Origin: an uncultured Chitinophagales bacterium
GTDB lineage: Bacteria > Bacteroidota > Bacteroidia > Chitinophagales > Chitinophagaceae
Assembly: GCA_946886475.1 (NCBI GenBank)
Contig: CAMPIQ010000011.1
Span: 1-48,116, forward strand
DNA length: 48,116 bases
Direction: 5' to 3'
Shown: positions 36,542-45,623 of the stretch, piece by piece
Numbering within the stretch: the stretch's first letter is position 1
Layout: each line of letters opens with the position of its first letter
The notes under the pieces: generated by a model
Databases searched by the model: none
What the model was told of the DNA's origin: nothing
The model's input: the letters and a program-made list of their open reading frames with translations, nothing else
Made by a program: the position numbers and the translations under genes

Positions 36542-37986
36542 TATTGTAATTGGGAATCAGTAATTGATTTTACAAGACTGTTGATATAGACCTCAAGATT
36601 ATCGTAACCTGTGCTGAGATGCCGCCCTGTTGCCTGGTTCTTTGATGGATCAAGGCCTTTCAGAATTTTCCATTCATCAGGAATGCCATCGCCCGATGTG
36701 CTAACAGGCGAAGGAACCATATTCAATACAGGCCAGCTGCCGGCATCAGACTGGGAATCTATCAGGCCCATGCTGCTTCCTCTGGAACCAGTAGTTGAAT
36801 GTGTACCTGTTGTGGTTTCGTTAATGATCCTGAGATCAGCCGCGTCTCTTTTCAAAGAGGCACCGGCATACGCAAGAACTTTTTCATAGGCCTGCAAAGC
36901 TGAATGCGAGGAAATAAAAACACCAAACGGTAATGCAGCCTGTAGCTTCATTGCATTCCTGTCCGATGCTGTTCCATTCTTTGCATCTACGCCCAGCCAG
37001 TTATCGGTAGTTACATCCGGTTGTCCATGAATGTAATTTCCTGAAATGAAAAACTGACCATAGCCATATAAAGGACTGGATATTGTTGATTGCTTATAGG
37101 CGTTCAGTATCCTTCTTTTATTTAAAGAAGCCGGCCCTGATCTGTAATAATTGTTCACGATATTGAAAGTACCTGCTTCACCGCCATACGATGCATCGTT
37201 GCCCCAGTTGTAGATAACATTGTTCCTGAAGTCAACCACGCCTCTCATGGAAGCCAGTTGTGTGCTGTTATAAACGCCCGGATGATCAAACCTTGGATTG
37301 CGGCTGTCATGATGGGCCAGCAGATTATGGTGGAATGATGCATTTTTACCACCCCATATACCCCCGTATCCATGAATGCCTTTATCATGAACGGAGTTGC
37401 GGAGGCTTTCAGAAAGGATACACCATTGCAGGGTAAAATTTTCATTTCCATAAAAAGAGGCACATTCATCCGTTGACCAGCTCATGGAACAATGGTCTAT
37501 CATGATGTTCCTGTGATAACGTGCTTCAAGTGCATCACCTTCTTCTGCACCAATATCTCCCATTCTGAAACGCAGGTAACGAATAATAACATTGTCAGCA
37601 TTAATGATCACAGAATAATTCTTCAGGCAAACTCCATCGCCCGGAGCGGTCTGACCTGCAATGGTGAGGTTACCGTTGTTGATAATAAGGTTTGATTTCA
37701 ATTCGATATTACCTGATACCTTAAAAACGATATACCGTTTTCCTGACTGGCTGATAGCATGCCGGAAGGTGCCTGCCGAGCCATCATCGGTAAGCTTGGT
37801 TATAAAATAAACAGTTCCGCCTCTTCCTCCCGTAGCATTTCTCCCAAAGCCCTCAGCTCCCGGAAAAGCAAAAGCCGTTTCCTGCACTGGCGGGATCACC
37901 ACATTATCTTCACTTTTGTTTTTCTTGCATGCGGAACAGGCCATGCAGAAAAAAATTATAAATATTGATTGTCTAAATGCCATCAT
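36541..37986 (-). CDS. PL1 pectate lyase (lipoprotein), paralogue
   Basis: With the ATG at 37986 (a second ATG follows at 37983) the protein has 481 residues and a lipobox (FFCMACSAC|KKN); the in-frame GTG at 38010 is unlikely. It carries the same PL1 motifs as its neighbour: AFPGAEGFGRNATGGRGG, AGQTAPGDGV, IDHCSMSWSTDE, SRNPRFDHPG and a similar GDGIPDEWKILKGLDP tail. A longer insert near YNSTQLASMRGVVDFRNN distinguishes it. Two lyases of one family suggest different chain lengths or methylation patterns as substrates. It lies after a hairpin that separates it from the SusCD-lipoprotein genes. Confidence 0.93.
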   Translation of the reverse strand: MMAFRQSIFIIFFCMACSACKKNKSEDNVVIPPVQETAFAFPGAEGFGRNATGGRGGTVYFITKLTDDGSAGTFRHAISQSGKRYIVFKVSGNIELKSNLIINNGNLTIAGQTAPGDGVCLKNYSVIINADNVIIRYLRFRMGDIGAEEGDALEARYHRNIMIDHCSMSWSTDECASFYGNENFTLQWCILSESLRNSVHDKGIHGYGGIWGGKNASFHHNLLAHHDSRNPRFDHPGVYNSTQLASMRGVVDFRNNVIYNWGNDASYGGEAGTFNIVNNYYRSGPASLNKRRILNAYKQSTISSPLYGYGQFFISGNYIHGQPDVTTDNWLGVDAKNGTASDRNAMKLQAALPFGVFISSHSALQAYEKVLAYAGASLKRDAADLRIINETTTGTHSTTGSRGSSMGLIDSQSDAGSWPVLNMVPSPVSTSGDGIPDEWKILKGLDPSKNQATGRHLSTGYDNLEVYINSLVKSITDSQLQ

Positions 37987-37997
37987 GGTTATCAGAG

Positions 37998-38029
37998 AAA
38001 AATGTGGCACCGTTCTGATGCCACATTTT
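37998..38029 (-). terminator. Hairpin with short T-tract between the surface lipoprotein gene and PL1 genes
   Basis: An 11-bp stem (AAAATGTGGCA / TGCCACATTTT, arms 38019-38029 and 37999-38009, 9-nt loop) lies 8 bp after the upstream stop and 12 bp before the PL1 start. On the minus strand it ends in TTTTTCTC. It resembles a weak intrinsic terminator and would lower expression of the enzymes relative to the SusCD group. Confidence 0.7.
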
Positions 38030-38037
38030 ATTATAAT

Positions 38038-39690
38038 TTATTGTGCCCACCGAGGATCACCAACCGGTCCGCCGGTTTCGCTTGCGGTTCGCAGCGGCGA
38101 TGCTGCGGGTAAAGTGAAATCTGTTGTGGTGGCAGTCCAGCCAAGATCAATTGTTTGGTTGGATGTCATTTGCACATAAGCCGGAAAAACAAGAGGACCA
38201 AGCGGATTACCGCCATTCAGGTTGAAATAATTATTATTATTAAACAGGATGGTTGATACATTGCCGGCACGCATGGCACTGCTTCCTACGGCCGCGCCAG
38301 GTTTTGGTGTATTGGCAATGATATTATTGGTGTACCTGGCATTTACCGTATTTGCATTTGCATCCAGCAGAATATTATTCCTGTCGCTGAATCCGAAATT
38401 ATTGATGGTGCTCTGGTTAACAACAATAGTGGGAACGGCAGGCATGGTAATATTGGTAGCCCAGCTGATAAATGCCCTGGCAATATCATACATGGTTGAA
38501 TTGGATATCTCCAGGTGTTTAAATTCCAGTTTATCAATCATGAAATAATGATAACTACCCGTACCATTGGTATGAGCAATGGTATTATTTACATAAATGG
38601 AATCGATCTTATGTGCATTATTACCACCCCTGTTGCCACGCATGAATGCATTATCAGTATTGTGAACGATACAATTTTCAACTATAACATCGGTAAATGT
38701 TGCAGCTTCACTGTCAGATGTTAAACCGGTAAGGTTGATAAAATAATCTGCACTTGCTGCTGTACCATCAAATTCAATTCCCTTCAGGCGAATACCCGCA
38801 CCCGTTCCATTCAATTTAATTTCTTTGAAATTAACTTTTGTATTGGCAGGATTACCGGAGGTGGAAGCAATTGTAATTGTTTTGGCTGAAACCACAAGAT
38901 TTACATAGGCCCCTAAAGCATCAACACAATCGTAGCTGCCGGGGGCAAGGCCAATTACATCACCATCAGCTGCATTTTCAACTGCTTCAACCAGGTCGTC
39001 GCCAGGTTGCAGGGTTACAGTAAACAGGTTGAGTTCATCTGTTGTAAATGCAATGGTTCCTTTTAAAATGGTATTGCGGTAGATCTGTGCAGTGTAATTG
39101 GTAGATGGCGTTAACCCCGTTACAAGCCTTTCATTTGCCGCAACATCAGCTGGCGTTAGCGTAATTTCTGTTGGAGCGCCTCCGGCGGGTGTTATTATAA
39201 TTTTTGTAACAAGTGGTGATGGCCGCCATTTCAATAAAACAGATTTGTCTTTGATATCCACATCAAGCAAGGGCAGAAATATCTGTTCACCTGTAATCCT
39301 GAACCTTCCGCTATGCACCCATCCTGATGCTGCCGTAGATCCAAGTGCATTGGCTTTTACTCTCACAAAATAATACTCCATTACATCAAGCACGTCGTCA
39401 GTATATACTACATAAGTAGTATCCACCTGCTTTTCCTGCAATATGGTGCCCTGGAAAGAAGAATCCTTTGATAACTGAATGGTATAGGTCTCGCTTTTAT
39501 TAGCAGTAAAAAGCGACGGAGCCCATTCAATTTCAGCTTGCGTTTCACCGGCAGTAATATTGATCTCTCCCGGTTTAAATTGCCTGGGAAGTTCAAAGTT
39601 GGGATTGAATTCTTCTCTTTTACATCCTGTAGTGGTGAAAAGAAAAGCAGATCCGAGAACCAGGAGATATGTCAGTTTTTTCATTTTCAT
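38038..39690 (-). CDS. DUF4957/DUF5123-type surface glycan-binding lipoprotein
   Basis: This 550-residue protein has a lipobox (AFLFTTTGC|KREE, Cys23). Two fibronectin-III-like domains follow (about 38-130 and 145-217, for example AEIEWAPSLF, TSTNYTAQI). From about 222 the chain becomes a beta-helix like that of pectate lyases (TVTLQPGDDLVEAVENAADG, then NCIVHNTDNAFMRGNRGG), with a C-terminal segment typical of DUF5123 (STINNFGFSDRNNILLDA, NNNYFNLNG). No lyase or polygalacturonase catalytic signature is visible, so it is probably a binding protein that follows SusD, as surface glycan-binding proteins usually do, 16 bp from its end. Ligand would be pectin. Either of two Met codons (39690, 39684) could start it. 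Confidence 0.85.
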   Translation of the reverse strand: MKMKKLTYLLVLGSAFLFTTTGCKREEFNPNFELPRQFKPGEINITAGETQAEIEWAPSLFTANKSETYTIQLSKDSSFQGTILQEKQVDTTYVVYTDDVLDVMEYYFVRVKANALGSTAASGWVHSGRFRITGEQIFLPLLDVDIKDKSVLLKWRPSPLVTKIIITPAGGAPTEITLTPADVAANERLVTGLTPSTNYTAQIYRNTILKGTIAFTTDELNLFTVTLQPGDDLVEAVENAADGDVIGLAPGSYDCVDALGAYVNLVVSAKTITIASTSGNPANTKVNFKEIKLNGTGAGIRLKGIEFDGTAASADYFINLTGLTSDSEAATFTDVIVENCIVHNTDNAFMRGNRGGNNAHKIDSIYVNNTIAHTNGTGSYHYFMIDKLEFKHLEISNSTMYDIARAFISWATNITMPAVPTIVVNQSTINNFGFSDRNNILLDANANTVNARYTNNIIANTPKPGAAVGSSAMRAGNVSTILFNNNNYFNLNGGNPLGPLVFPAYVQMTSNQTIDLGWTATTTDFTLPAASPLRTASETGGPVGDPRWAQ

Positions 39691-39706
39691 TGATTAAATT
39701 TTGAAA

Positions 39707-41491
39707 TCAGAAACCATAATCCTGCGAAATATTCCTGTTAGCATCTATGGCTGACTGTGGAATGGGAAGCAGTTCTCTTTTATTGGGTTCAAATCCTTCG
39801 GCATAATAAGTAAGTATGGTAGTTCCAATACTGCTTCTCACCCAGTCAACCCTTGTATAACCTGCCGGTGCTGTGGTGCCAAATGGATTTGGTTTGTAAT
39901 AAGATGGGTTAGCCCATTCCAGCTCAGGTGAGTTATTCTTGTAGAACATGTAATCAGGAAGCTGGTCATAAGGTGCCTGCCGGTCGGACATGGCAGCCAG
40001 AATTGTTTTGGTTTCATTGAGTTTTGTTCCCAGCAGGTTCCAGCGGATAAGATCATATTTACGAATACCTTCTCCGCTAAATTCCAGCGCCCTTTCTCTG
40101 ACCAGCGCATTAAAGAAACCATTGTAATCGCCAGGTGTTGTACCAATCAGCGCTGCATTGCCGTTATAGGCTCTTGTTCTAACCTGTTCAAATGCTGAAA
40201 TAGCCTGTGCGGTTGCACCATTGTTGATTTCGTTATCAGCTTCGGCAAACATCAGCAGTACATCAGCAAACCGGATCAGGGGCCAGTTCACTCCAAAATA
40301 CTGCGGACCAGTTACAACACCGTTCGGGATCCAGTCTCTTCTGAACTTTCCATCAACCATTGTTGCAAGGCTTCTTCCCACTCTTGCCGTTATGGTTGAT
40401 CCTGAAGCGAGAATATTATACGGCACACAGGACACATCTCTTCTTGTATCGGTTGAATCAAACATATAAAAATAGCTGGGCAGAATAGTGAGTGCAGAAT
40501 TACCATTGTTATTGGAACGCGGTCCGTTATAATAACCAAGCTTGCTATCACCCAAAGCACTGTTTCCACCTTCCATACCTACTTCCCAGATGATCTCACC
40601 AAAAGGATCCAGCTGTTTTCCGGCAACATAATCGCGGAACAGGCTTTCATAATCGGGGTTGAGCATATGTTGTCCGCTTTGCATTACGGCCAGACATTCA
40701 TCCCTTGCTATCTGGTAATAGGTGAGGTGATCAGCTCCTCTTTGCATGCCCCCGGTTCTTCTTAAAGAATAACCACCACGGAACAAAGCAATCTTCGCTC
40801 TCAGTGCACGCACTGCACCCTGAGTGATTCTTTCATTGGCAGCCACTTCATTTCTCCATGGAACCATGGTAGCTGCAAGAGCCAGGTCGTCCAGTAACTG
40901 CTCATACACTACATCCCTGTCTTCTTTTGATTTTTGAAGATCCGGATCAAGAGAAGAAGGCAGCCAGTGTGCCGGAACATCTCCCCAGTTGCGTATCAGT
41001 TCAAAATAAAATTGTGCACGCAGGGTGAGTGCTTCGCCATACAGACGTTTCAGTTGTGCTTTATCTGCATTGCTTCCATTGTTATACAGATCCATTTTGG
41101 GAATGTAATAAATGCAAAGGTTGGCTCTTTCAATGCCAGCATACAACTGGTTGAAAGGGCCAGGCAACTGCGTATTATTGGGGGTTGAATTATAGTGGGC
41201 GATATCCCTTCTTTCATTATCCGGATAGGGTGTAGCACCCTGACCCATCATAATATCATCATCAAGCGGATAGTACATGCTGATGCGGATACCATAGCCC
41301 TGGTCGCCTGCAAGCCTGTTGTAAACGCCAAGCACGGCTTTTTCAGCATTGACCACATTGTCAAAAACGTAGTCCGTACCAAAAGAAGACAGCGGTTCTA
41401 CCTCAAGGTATTTTTTACATGAAATTCCGAAAGTGCTGATCACAACCAGAAGGATCATTGTTAACCGGAATAAAGTGAATCGTTGTAACAT
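39707..41491 (-). CDS. SusD/RagB family outer-membrane glycan-binding lipoprotein (module A)
   Basis: This 594-residue lipoprotein (lipobox VISTFGISC|KKYLE, Cys25) has the SusD motifs KKYLEVEPLS, LYGEALTLRAQFYFELIRNWGDVP, RFADVLLMFAEADNE and ALEFSGEGIRKYDLIRWNLLG. It captures oligogalacturonides at the cell surface together with the SusC partner 17 bp upstream. It is only distantly like the module C SusD, in length and in loops. The C-terminal YTRVDWVRSSIG segment is typical of larger SusD members. Ligand inferred from the co-encoded lyases and esterases. Confidence 0.95.
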   Translation of the reverse strand: MLQRFTLFRLTMILLVVISTFGISCKKYLEVEPLSSFGTDYVFDNVVNAEKAVLGVYNRLAGDQGYGIRISMYYPLDDDIMMGQGATPYPDNERRDIAHYNSTPNNTQLPGPFNQLYAGIERANLCIYYIPKMDLYNNGSNADKAQLKRLYGEALTLRAQFYFELIRNWGDVPAHWLPSSLDPDLQKSKEDRDVVYEQLLDDLALAATMVPWRNEVAANERITQGAVRALRAKIALFRGGYSLRRTGGMQRGADHLTYYQIARDECLAVMQSGQHMLNPDYESLFRDYVAGKQLDPFGEIIWEVGMEGGNSALGDSKLGYYNGPRSNNNGNSALTILPSYFYMFDSTDTRRDVSCVPYNILASGSTITARVGRSLATMVDGKFRRDWIPNGVVTGPQYFGVNWPLIRFADVLLMFAEADNEINNGATAQAISAFEQVRTRAYNGNAALIGTTPGDYNGFFNALVRERALEFSGEGIRKYDLIRWNLLGTKLNETKTILAAMSDRQAPYDQLPDYMFYKNNSPELEWANPSYYKPNPFGTTAPAGYTRVDWVRSSIGTTILTYYAEGFEPNKRELLPIPQSAIDANRNISQDYGF

Positions 41492-41508
41492 TATATAGCT
41501 ATTTTATT

Positions 41509-44500
41509 TTACAGAGATAAATTCAGTCCAAATACAAATGCACGGCTGCGGGGATAGGCCGAATAGTCAACACCAGGTGTTTCCGGAGATCCTCTTCTTG
41601 TACTTACTTCCGGATCATAACCTGAATAATTGCTGAACACAGCCAGATTGTTTACAGTGGCATAGAACCTTAATGACTGCATCCTCATTCTTTTGAGCAG
41701 TGAAGATGGCAGGGTATATCCTAAGGTCACATTCTGAATGCGTACAAAACTTCCATCTTCAACGGCCCAGGAATGCAGGATAAAGGAAGTGCTGGTGGTA
41801 CTTGGTGTCCAGATGCTGGCATTGGCATTGAGCTTGGCCAGTTCAGCCGGATCGGTAACCACATTTCCCTGTGCATCCACATTTCTCCAACGGTCATTCA
41901 TAATGGCAAGCATATTGGCATTTGGCTGGTAACCACTTGTAAATTCAAGTTTGTTGGCATTGTACACATCATTGCCAAACTGGTAATTGATGAAAACACT
42001 CATATCAAAATTCCTGTAACGGAATTGCTGGTTCAGGCCACCGAATACTTTAGGTTGCGCCACGCCAATGATGCTTCTGTCATCTTCATCAATCTCACCA
42101 TCATTATTAAGGTCCCTGAATTTCATTCTTCCCGGCTGTGGTACCAGTGAAGTGAAATCCTGGTTATTGGCAATGCCCGGTTTTAGTGTGTATACCCCGC
42201 CGGCATAGTCAAAATCATCGAGTGTATAGAATCCATCAGTGGTAAAACCCCACATACTTCCAATGTATTCTCCTGGTTTTACTATGTAATCAACAGGGCT
42301 GTTTGAAAATCCCCATCCAGAGTTCCTGAAATAATAATCAAGTCCGGCACCAAGGCTTTCCACTTTCACTCTTCCGAATGAAGCATTGAAGTTGGCATCC
42401 CATGTAAAATCTTTTCTGGCAATTACTGCTGCATTCAACTGAATCTCTATGCCCTTGCTGCTGGTAGTACCTACATTCTGTTGCTGCAAAGTATAACCCG
42501 AAGTAGATGAAATGGGTTTACGCAACAACAGATCACGGGTATCATTCTTATAAGCATCAACCGACATTTGCAACCTGTTTCCCAACAGGCTGATGTCAAG
42601 TCCGATATTCCTTGAAACAGTTGTCTCCCATTTCAGGAACTGGTTGGCCAGGTCAAGAGGAGCATAACCTGTGATCATCTGATTATTGAGCCAGTATTGT
42701 GTATTGGCTGCATATTGTGTGAGGTAAAGGAAATTCGGGATGCGGTTGTTGCCTGCTTCTCCATAGCTCAGTCTTAATTTCAGATCGTTTACGGCCGACC
42801 TCACGGACTCAAAGAATCTTTCGTTCGATATTCTCCATGCAACAGATCCTGAAGGGAAGTAACCCCATTTTCTTCCTTCGGCAAATTTGGATGAACCGTC
42901 AGCACGGAATGTGAACTGGGTAAGGAACCGCTGGTCAAAATCGTACATCAGCCTTCCGAATCCTGAAACCAGCCTGTGTTCATTTTCAGACGAAGGCCGG
43001 TCATTCACATTTATATATGCCGTACCAAGATTCATATTAGCCAGCGCTTTTTCAGGAGAAATACCAATTGGAAATTCTCTTGCATACTGATTTAATTCTC
43101 TCTCCTTATATTCAAATATCTCGTGCCCAACCAGAACGGTTATCTTGTTTTTCTTATTAAAATCACCATCCATCCTGGAGTTGGTAAATGTCAGGACATT
43201 TGAATTGTTCAGTGTCGTTCTTTCGTAGGTACCAATATTGGCCAGTGGCATGCTGCTTCCATTCAATCTTGAATTACCCGTAATGGTATCATCAAATGCA
43301 GTCATTCTGCGATCATATACATCTACACCCAGTGTGCTTCTGAAACTCAGGTAGTCCGTAAATCTTAATTCTGCAAAACCACTAAGGTTAAGGGTATTAT
43401 TTATACTCTTCCTGTATTCAGCTTCATTCAGCAAAATAGGATTCACCAGTGCAAGACTGTTTGAATTGGTTTCATTGGCATAGTCTTCATCAAAATCAGT
43501 AATGTTTTGACCTGGCAACAGGAATGGCCTGTACTTGATGCTGTGACGTAAGCGGTTGGTTGATGATGATCCTGCATTGGAAGTGCCCGCACCATTTACT
43601 TCGGTGTTATTATACCTTGTATTAAACCCAACCCTGAGAACCTTACTGAAGGTATGATCAAATTTAAAGTTGACCAGTTTGCGGTCGTAGTCTGAACCCA
43701 GTTGCACGCCTTCCTGTTTGTTATAGGTGAGGCTGAGATTATAGTTGGTACCTGCATTACCACCGGTAAGGCTTAGGTTATGCGACTGGCGCATGGCATT
43801 TCTGCCAAACATCTGATCCTGCCAGTCAAGGAAAGGAACATGCTGGTAAAGATCAAGATCCTCAAACCTTCCATATGTATTTTCAAAATTATCCCGGTCT
43901 GCCTGGCTGCCACGGCTTCTTTCATACTGGTATATCACAAAATCGTAAGGATTCATTACCTCAAGCTTATTGGCAAGCTGGTCAACACCTATCAAACCAT
44001 TATAAGAAATTACCGGCTTCTGGTTGCGACCTCCTTTTGTTGTAATAATTACAACACCATTGGCACCTCTTGCACCATAGATGGCTGTTGCGGATGCATC
44101 TTTTAAAACATCTATCGATTCAATGTCCTGTGGAGATATCACTGACAATGCATTTTCCACCTGCACTCCGTCAATGATATACAAGGGCGAGTTATCCTGT
44201 GTAATTGAACCGCCGCCACGCACTCTGATGAGGAATTCGGCATTTGGTGTTCCCTCAGTTCCGGTTATCTGAACACCGGCAAGCCTGCCTGCCAGCGCTT
44301 CCGCAGCCGAATTAACCGGTATATCTTTTAATTGCCGCGCATTGACGGAAGAAACCGAGCCGGTAAGATCCCGCCTTCTTATAGTCTGGTAACCTATCAC
44401 CACCACATCCATGGTAGTTGAGGAACTGCTCAGTGTAACATTGATGGAAGTTCTGTTCCCAACATTTATTTCCTGCGGCGTAAAGCCAACCGAACTAAAA

Positions 44501-44712
44501 ACCAGGATTGAATTGTTGGAAGGAACGGTGATGGAATACCTTCCGTTGTTATTGGTTGAAGTAACGGTATTGGTTCCTCTTACTGTTACAGTAACTCCCG
44601 CAACAGCCTGACCTGTGCTATCGGATGATACCTGGCCGGTCACCACTTTCTGGCTCCATGCCAAAGTACAACACAAACCGGCAAGCAAAGAGAGATAGAT
44701 TTTTCTTTTCAT
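41509..44712 (-). CDS. SusC/RagA family TonB-dependent receptor (module A)
   Basis: With the ATG at 44712 the protein has 1067 residues and a signal peptide (KRKIYLSLLAGLCCTLAWS|QK); the TTG six bases earlier is unlikely. It has the carboxypeptidase-regulatory-like domain (about 23-95), the plug with MDVVVIGYQTIRRRDLTGSV and the SusC signature DASATAIYGARGANGVVIITT, and the beta-barrel ending FVFGLNLSL. It shares the NEVVVIGYQ / DVVVIGYQ block with the module C receptor but is about 57 residues longer. It imports pectin fragments. It is preceded by kduI with 41 bp between stop and start, so it belongs to the transcript that starts before kduD. Confidence 0.95.
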   Translation of the reverse strand: MKRKIYLSLLAGLCCTLAWSQKVVTGQVSSDSTGQAVAGVTVTVRGTNTVTSTNNNGRYSITVPSNNSILVFSSVGFTPQEINVGNRTSINVTLSSSSTTMDVVVIGYQTIRRRDLTGSVSSVNARQLKDIPVNSAAEALAGRLAGVQITGTEGTPNAEFLIRVRGGGSITQDNSPLYIIDGVQVENALSVISPQDIESIDVLKDASATAIYGARGANGVVIITTKGGRNQKPVISYNGLIGVDQLANKLEVMNPYDFVIYQYERSRGSQADRDNFENTYGRFEDLDLYQHVPFLDWQDQMFGRNAMRQSHNLSLTGGNAGTNYNLSLTYNKQEGVQLGSDYDRKLVNFKFDHTFSKVLRVGFNTRYNNTEVNGAGTSNAGSSSTNRLRHSIKYRPFLLPGQNITDFDEDYANETNSNSLALVNPILLNEAEYRKSINNTLNLSGFAELRFTDYLSFRSTLGVDVYDRRMTAFDDTITGNSRLNGSSMPLANIGTYERTTLNNSNVLTFTNSRMDGDFNKKNKITVLVGHEIFEYKERELNQYAREFPIGISPEKALANMNLGTAYINVNDRPSSENEHRLVSGFGRLMYDFDQRFLTQFTFRADGSSKFAEGRKWGYFPSGSVAWRISNERFFESVRSAVNDLKLRLSYGEAGNNRIPNFLYLTQYAANTQYWLNNQMITGYAPLDLANQFLKWETTVSRNIGLDISLLGNRLQMSVDAYKNDTRDLLLRKPISSTSGYTLQQQNVGTTSSKGIEIQLNAAVIARKDFTWDANFNASFGRVKVESLGAGLDYYFRNSGWGFSNSPVDYIVKPGEYIGSMWGFTTDGFYTLDDFDYAGGVYTLKPGIANNQDFTSLVPQPGRMKFRDLNNDGEIDEDDRSIIGVAQPKVFGGLNQQFRYRNFDMSVFINYQFGNDVYNANKLEFTSGYQPNANMLAIMNDRWRNVDAQGNVVTDPAELAKLNANASIWTPSTTSTSFILHSWAVEDGSFVRIQNVTLGYTLPSSLLKRMRMQSLRFYATVNNLAVFSNYSGYDPEVSTRRGSPETPGVDYSAYPRSRAFVFGLNLSL

Positions 44713-44753
44713 ATACAAGCTTGAGGTTAATTTAAAAGTTTAAGTTTTGGTTT

Positions 44754-45584
44754 TTATTTTAAGTCTTTAATGGCAATGGCATCCATATCTGAAAAACTTT
44801 GATTCTCACCGGCCATTCCCCAGATGAATGAATAACTGGACGTTCCACATCCTGAATGAATGGACCATGGTGGAGAAATTACGGCTGATTCATTCCCTAT
44901 TACCATATGCCTGGTTTCCTGTGCTGTTCCCATAAAATGAAAAACACGCTGGTCTTCTTTCAGATCAAAATATAAATACACTTCCATGCGCCTGTTGTGA
45001 GTATGAGCCGGCATGGTGTTCCAAACACTTCCCTCTTTTAAAATGGTAAGCCCCATTACCAGCTGGCAACTTTTTATTCCATCCTGATGTATGTACTTAT
45101 AAATGGTTCTTTCATTACTTGAGGCAACTGAACCAAGAGCGGCCTGTGTTGCATCCTTACTCATCATTAATGTATCGGGGTAGGTGGTATGGGCAGGTGA
45201 TGAAAGAATAAAAAACCTGGCAGGTTTAGCGGCATCCTTGCTGCTGAATTCAATTTCACTGCTACCCATTCCCAGATAAAGGCAGTCAAGTTTACCAAGT
45301 GAATATTTTTTCCCTCCTGCTGCAATCATTCCCTCCCCACCAATATTTATGATACCCATTTCCCTGCGTTCAAGGAAAAATTCCGATTTCAACTGATCAA
45401 AATTTCCGGGGGTCAGTTTTTTAGAAACAGGCATCACTCCGCCGGCAATCATCCGGTCGTAATGCGAATAAATAAACCTGGCCTGATCCTTTTCAAACAT
45501 TTCAGGTATCAGGTAATTTGCTCTCAACTGCGTTGTATCCATGGTCCTGGTTTCAGCAGGACTGCAGGCATATCGTTCTTCCAT
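44754..45584 (-). CDS. kduI: 5-dehydro-4-deoxy-D-glucuronate isomerase
   Basis: This cupin enzyme (276 residues from the ATG at 45584; a TTG at 45593 is rejected) converts 5-keto-4-deoxyuronate, made from GH105 products, to 2,5-diketo-3-deoxygluconate. All metal ligands of the E. coli enzyme are visible: H194, H196, E201 (PAHTHNRRMEVYLYF) and H243 (PPWSIHSGCG). It is full length, cytosolic, without signal. It is the second gene of the module A transcript, 39 bp after kduD. Confidence 0.96.
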   Translation of the reverse strand: MEERYACSPAETRTMDTTQLRANYLIPEMFEKDQARFIYSHYDRMIAGGVMPVSKKLTPGNFDQLKSEFFLERREMGIINIGGEGMIAAGGKKYSLGKLDCLYLGMGSSEIEFSSKDAAKPARFFILSSPAHTTYPDTLMMSKDATQAALGSVASSNERTIYKYIHQDGIKSCQLVMGLTILKEGSVWNTMPAHTHNRRMEVYLYFDLKEDQRVFHFMGTAQETRHMVIGNESAVISPPWSIHSGCGTSSYSFIWGMAGENQSFSDMDAIAIKDLK

Positions 45585-45623
45585 AATTTGCAATCAGTAA
45601 TTATTGGTTTCATGGATAATGGT

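Noticed and set aside
36454..36563. Shared C-terminal tails of the two PL1 lyases as a secretion (type IX) signal
   Set aside because: The tails are Asp-rich EF-hand-like loops and lack the folded beta-sandwich with the terminal Lys/Arg pattern of type IX sorting domains; both proteins already have lipoboxes.
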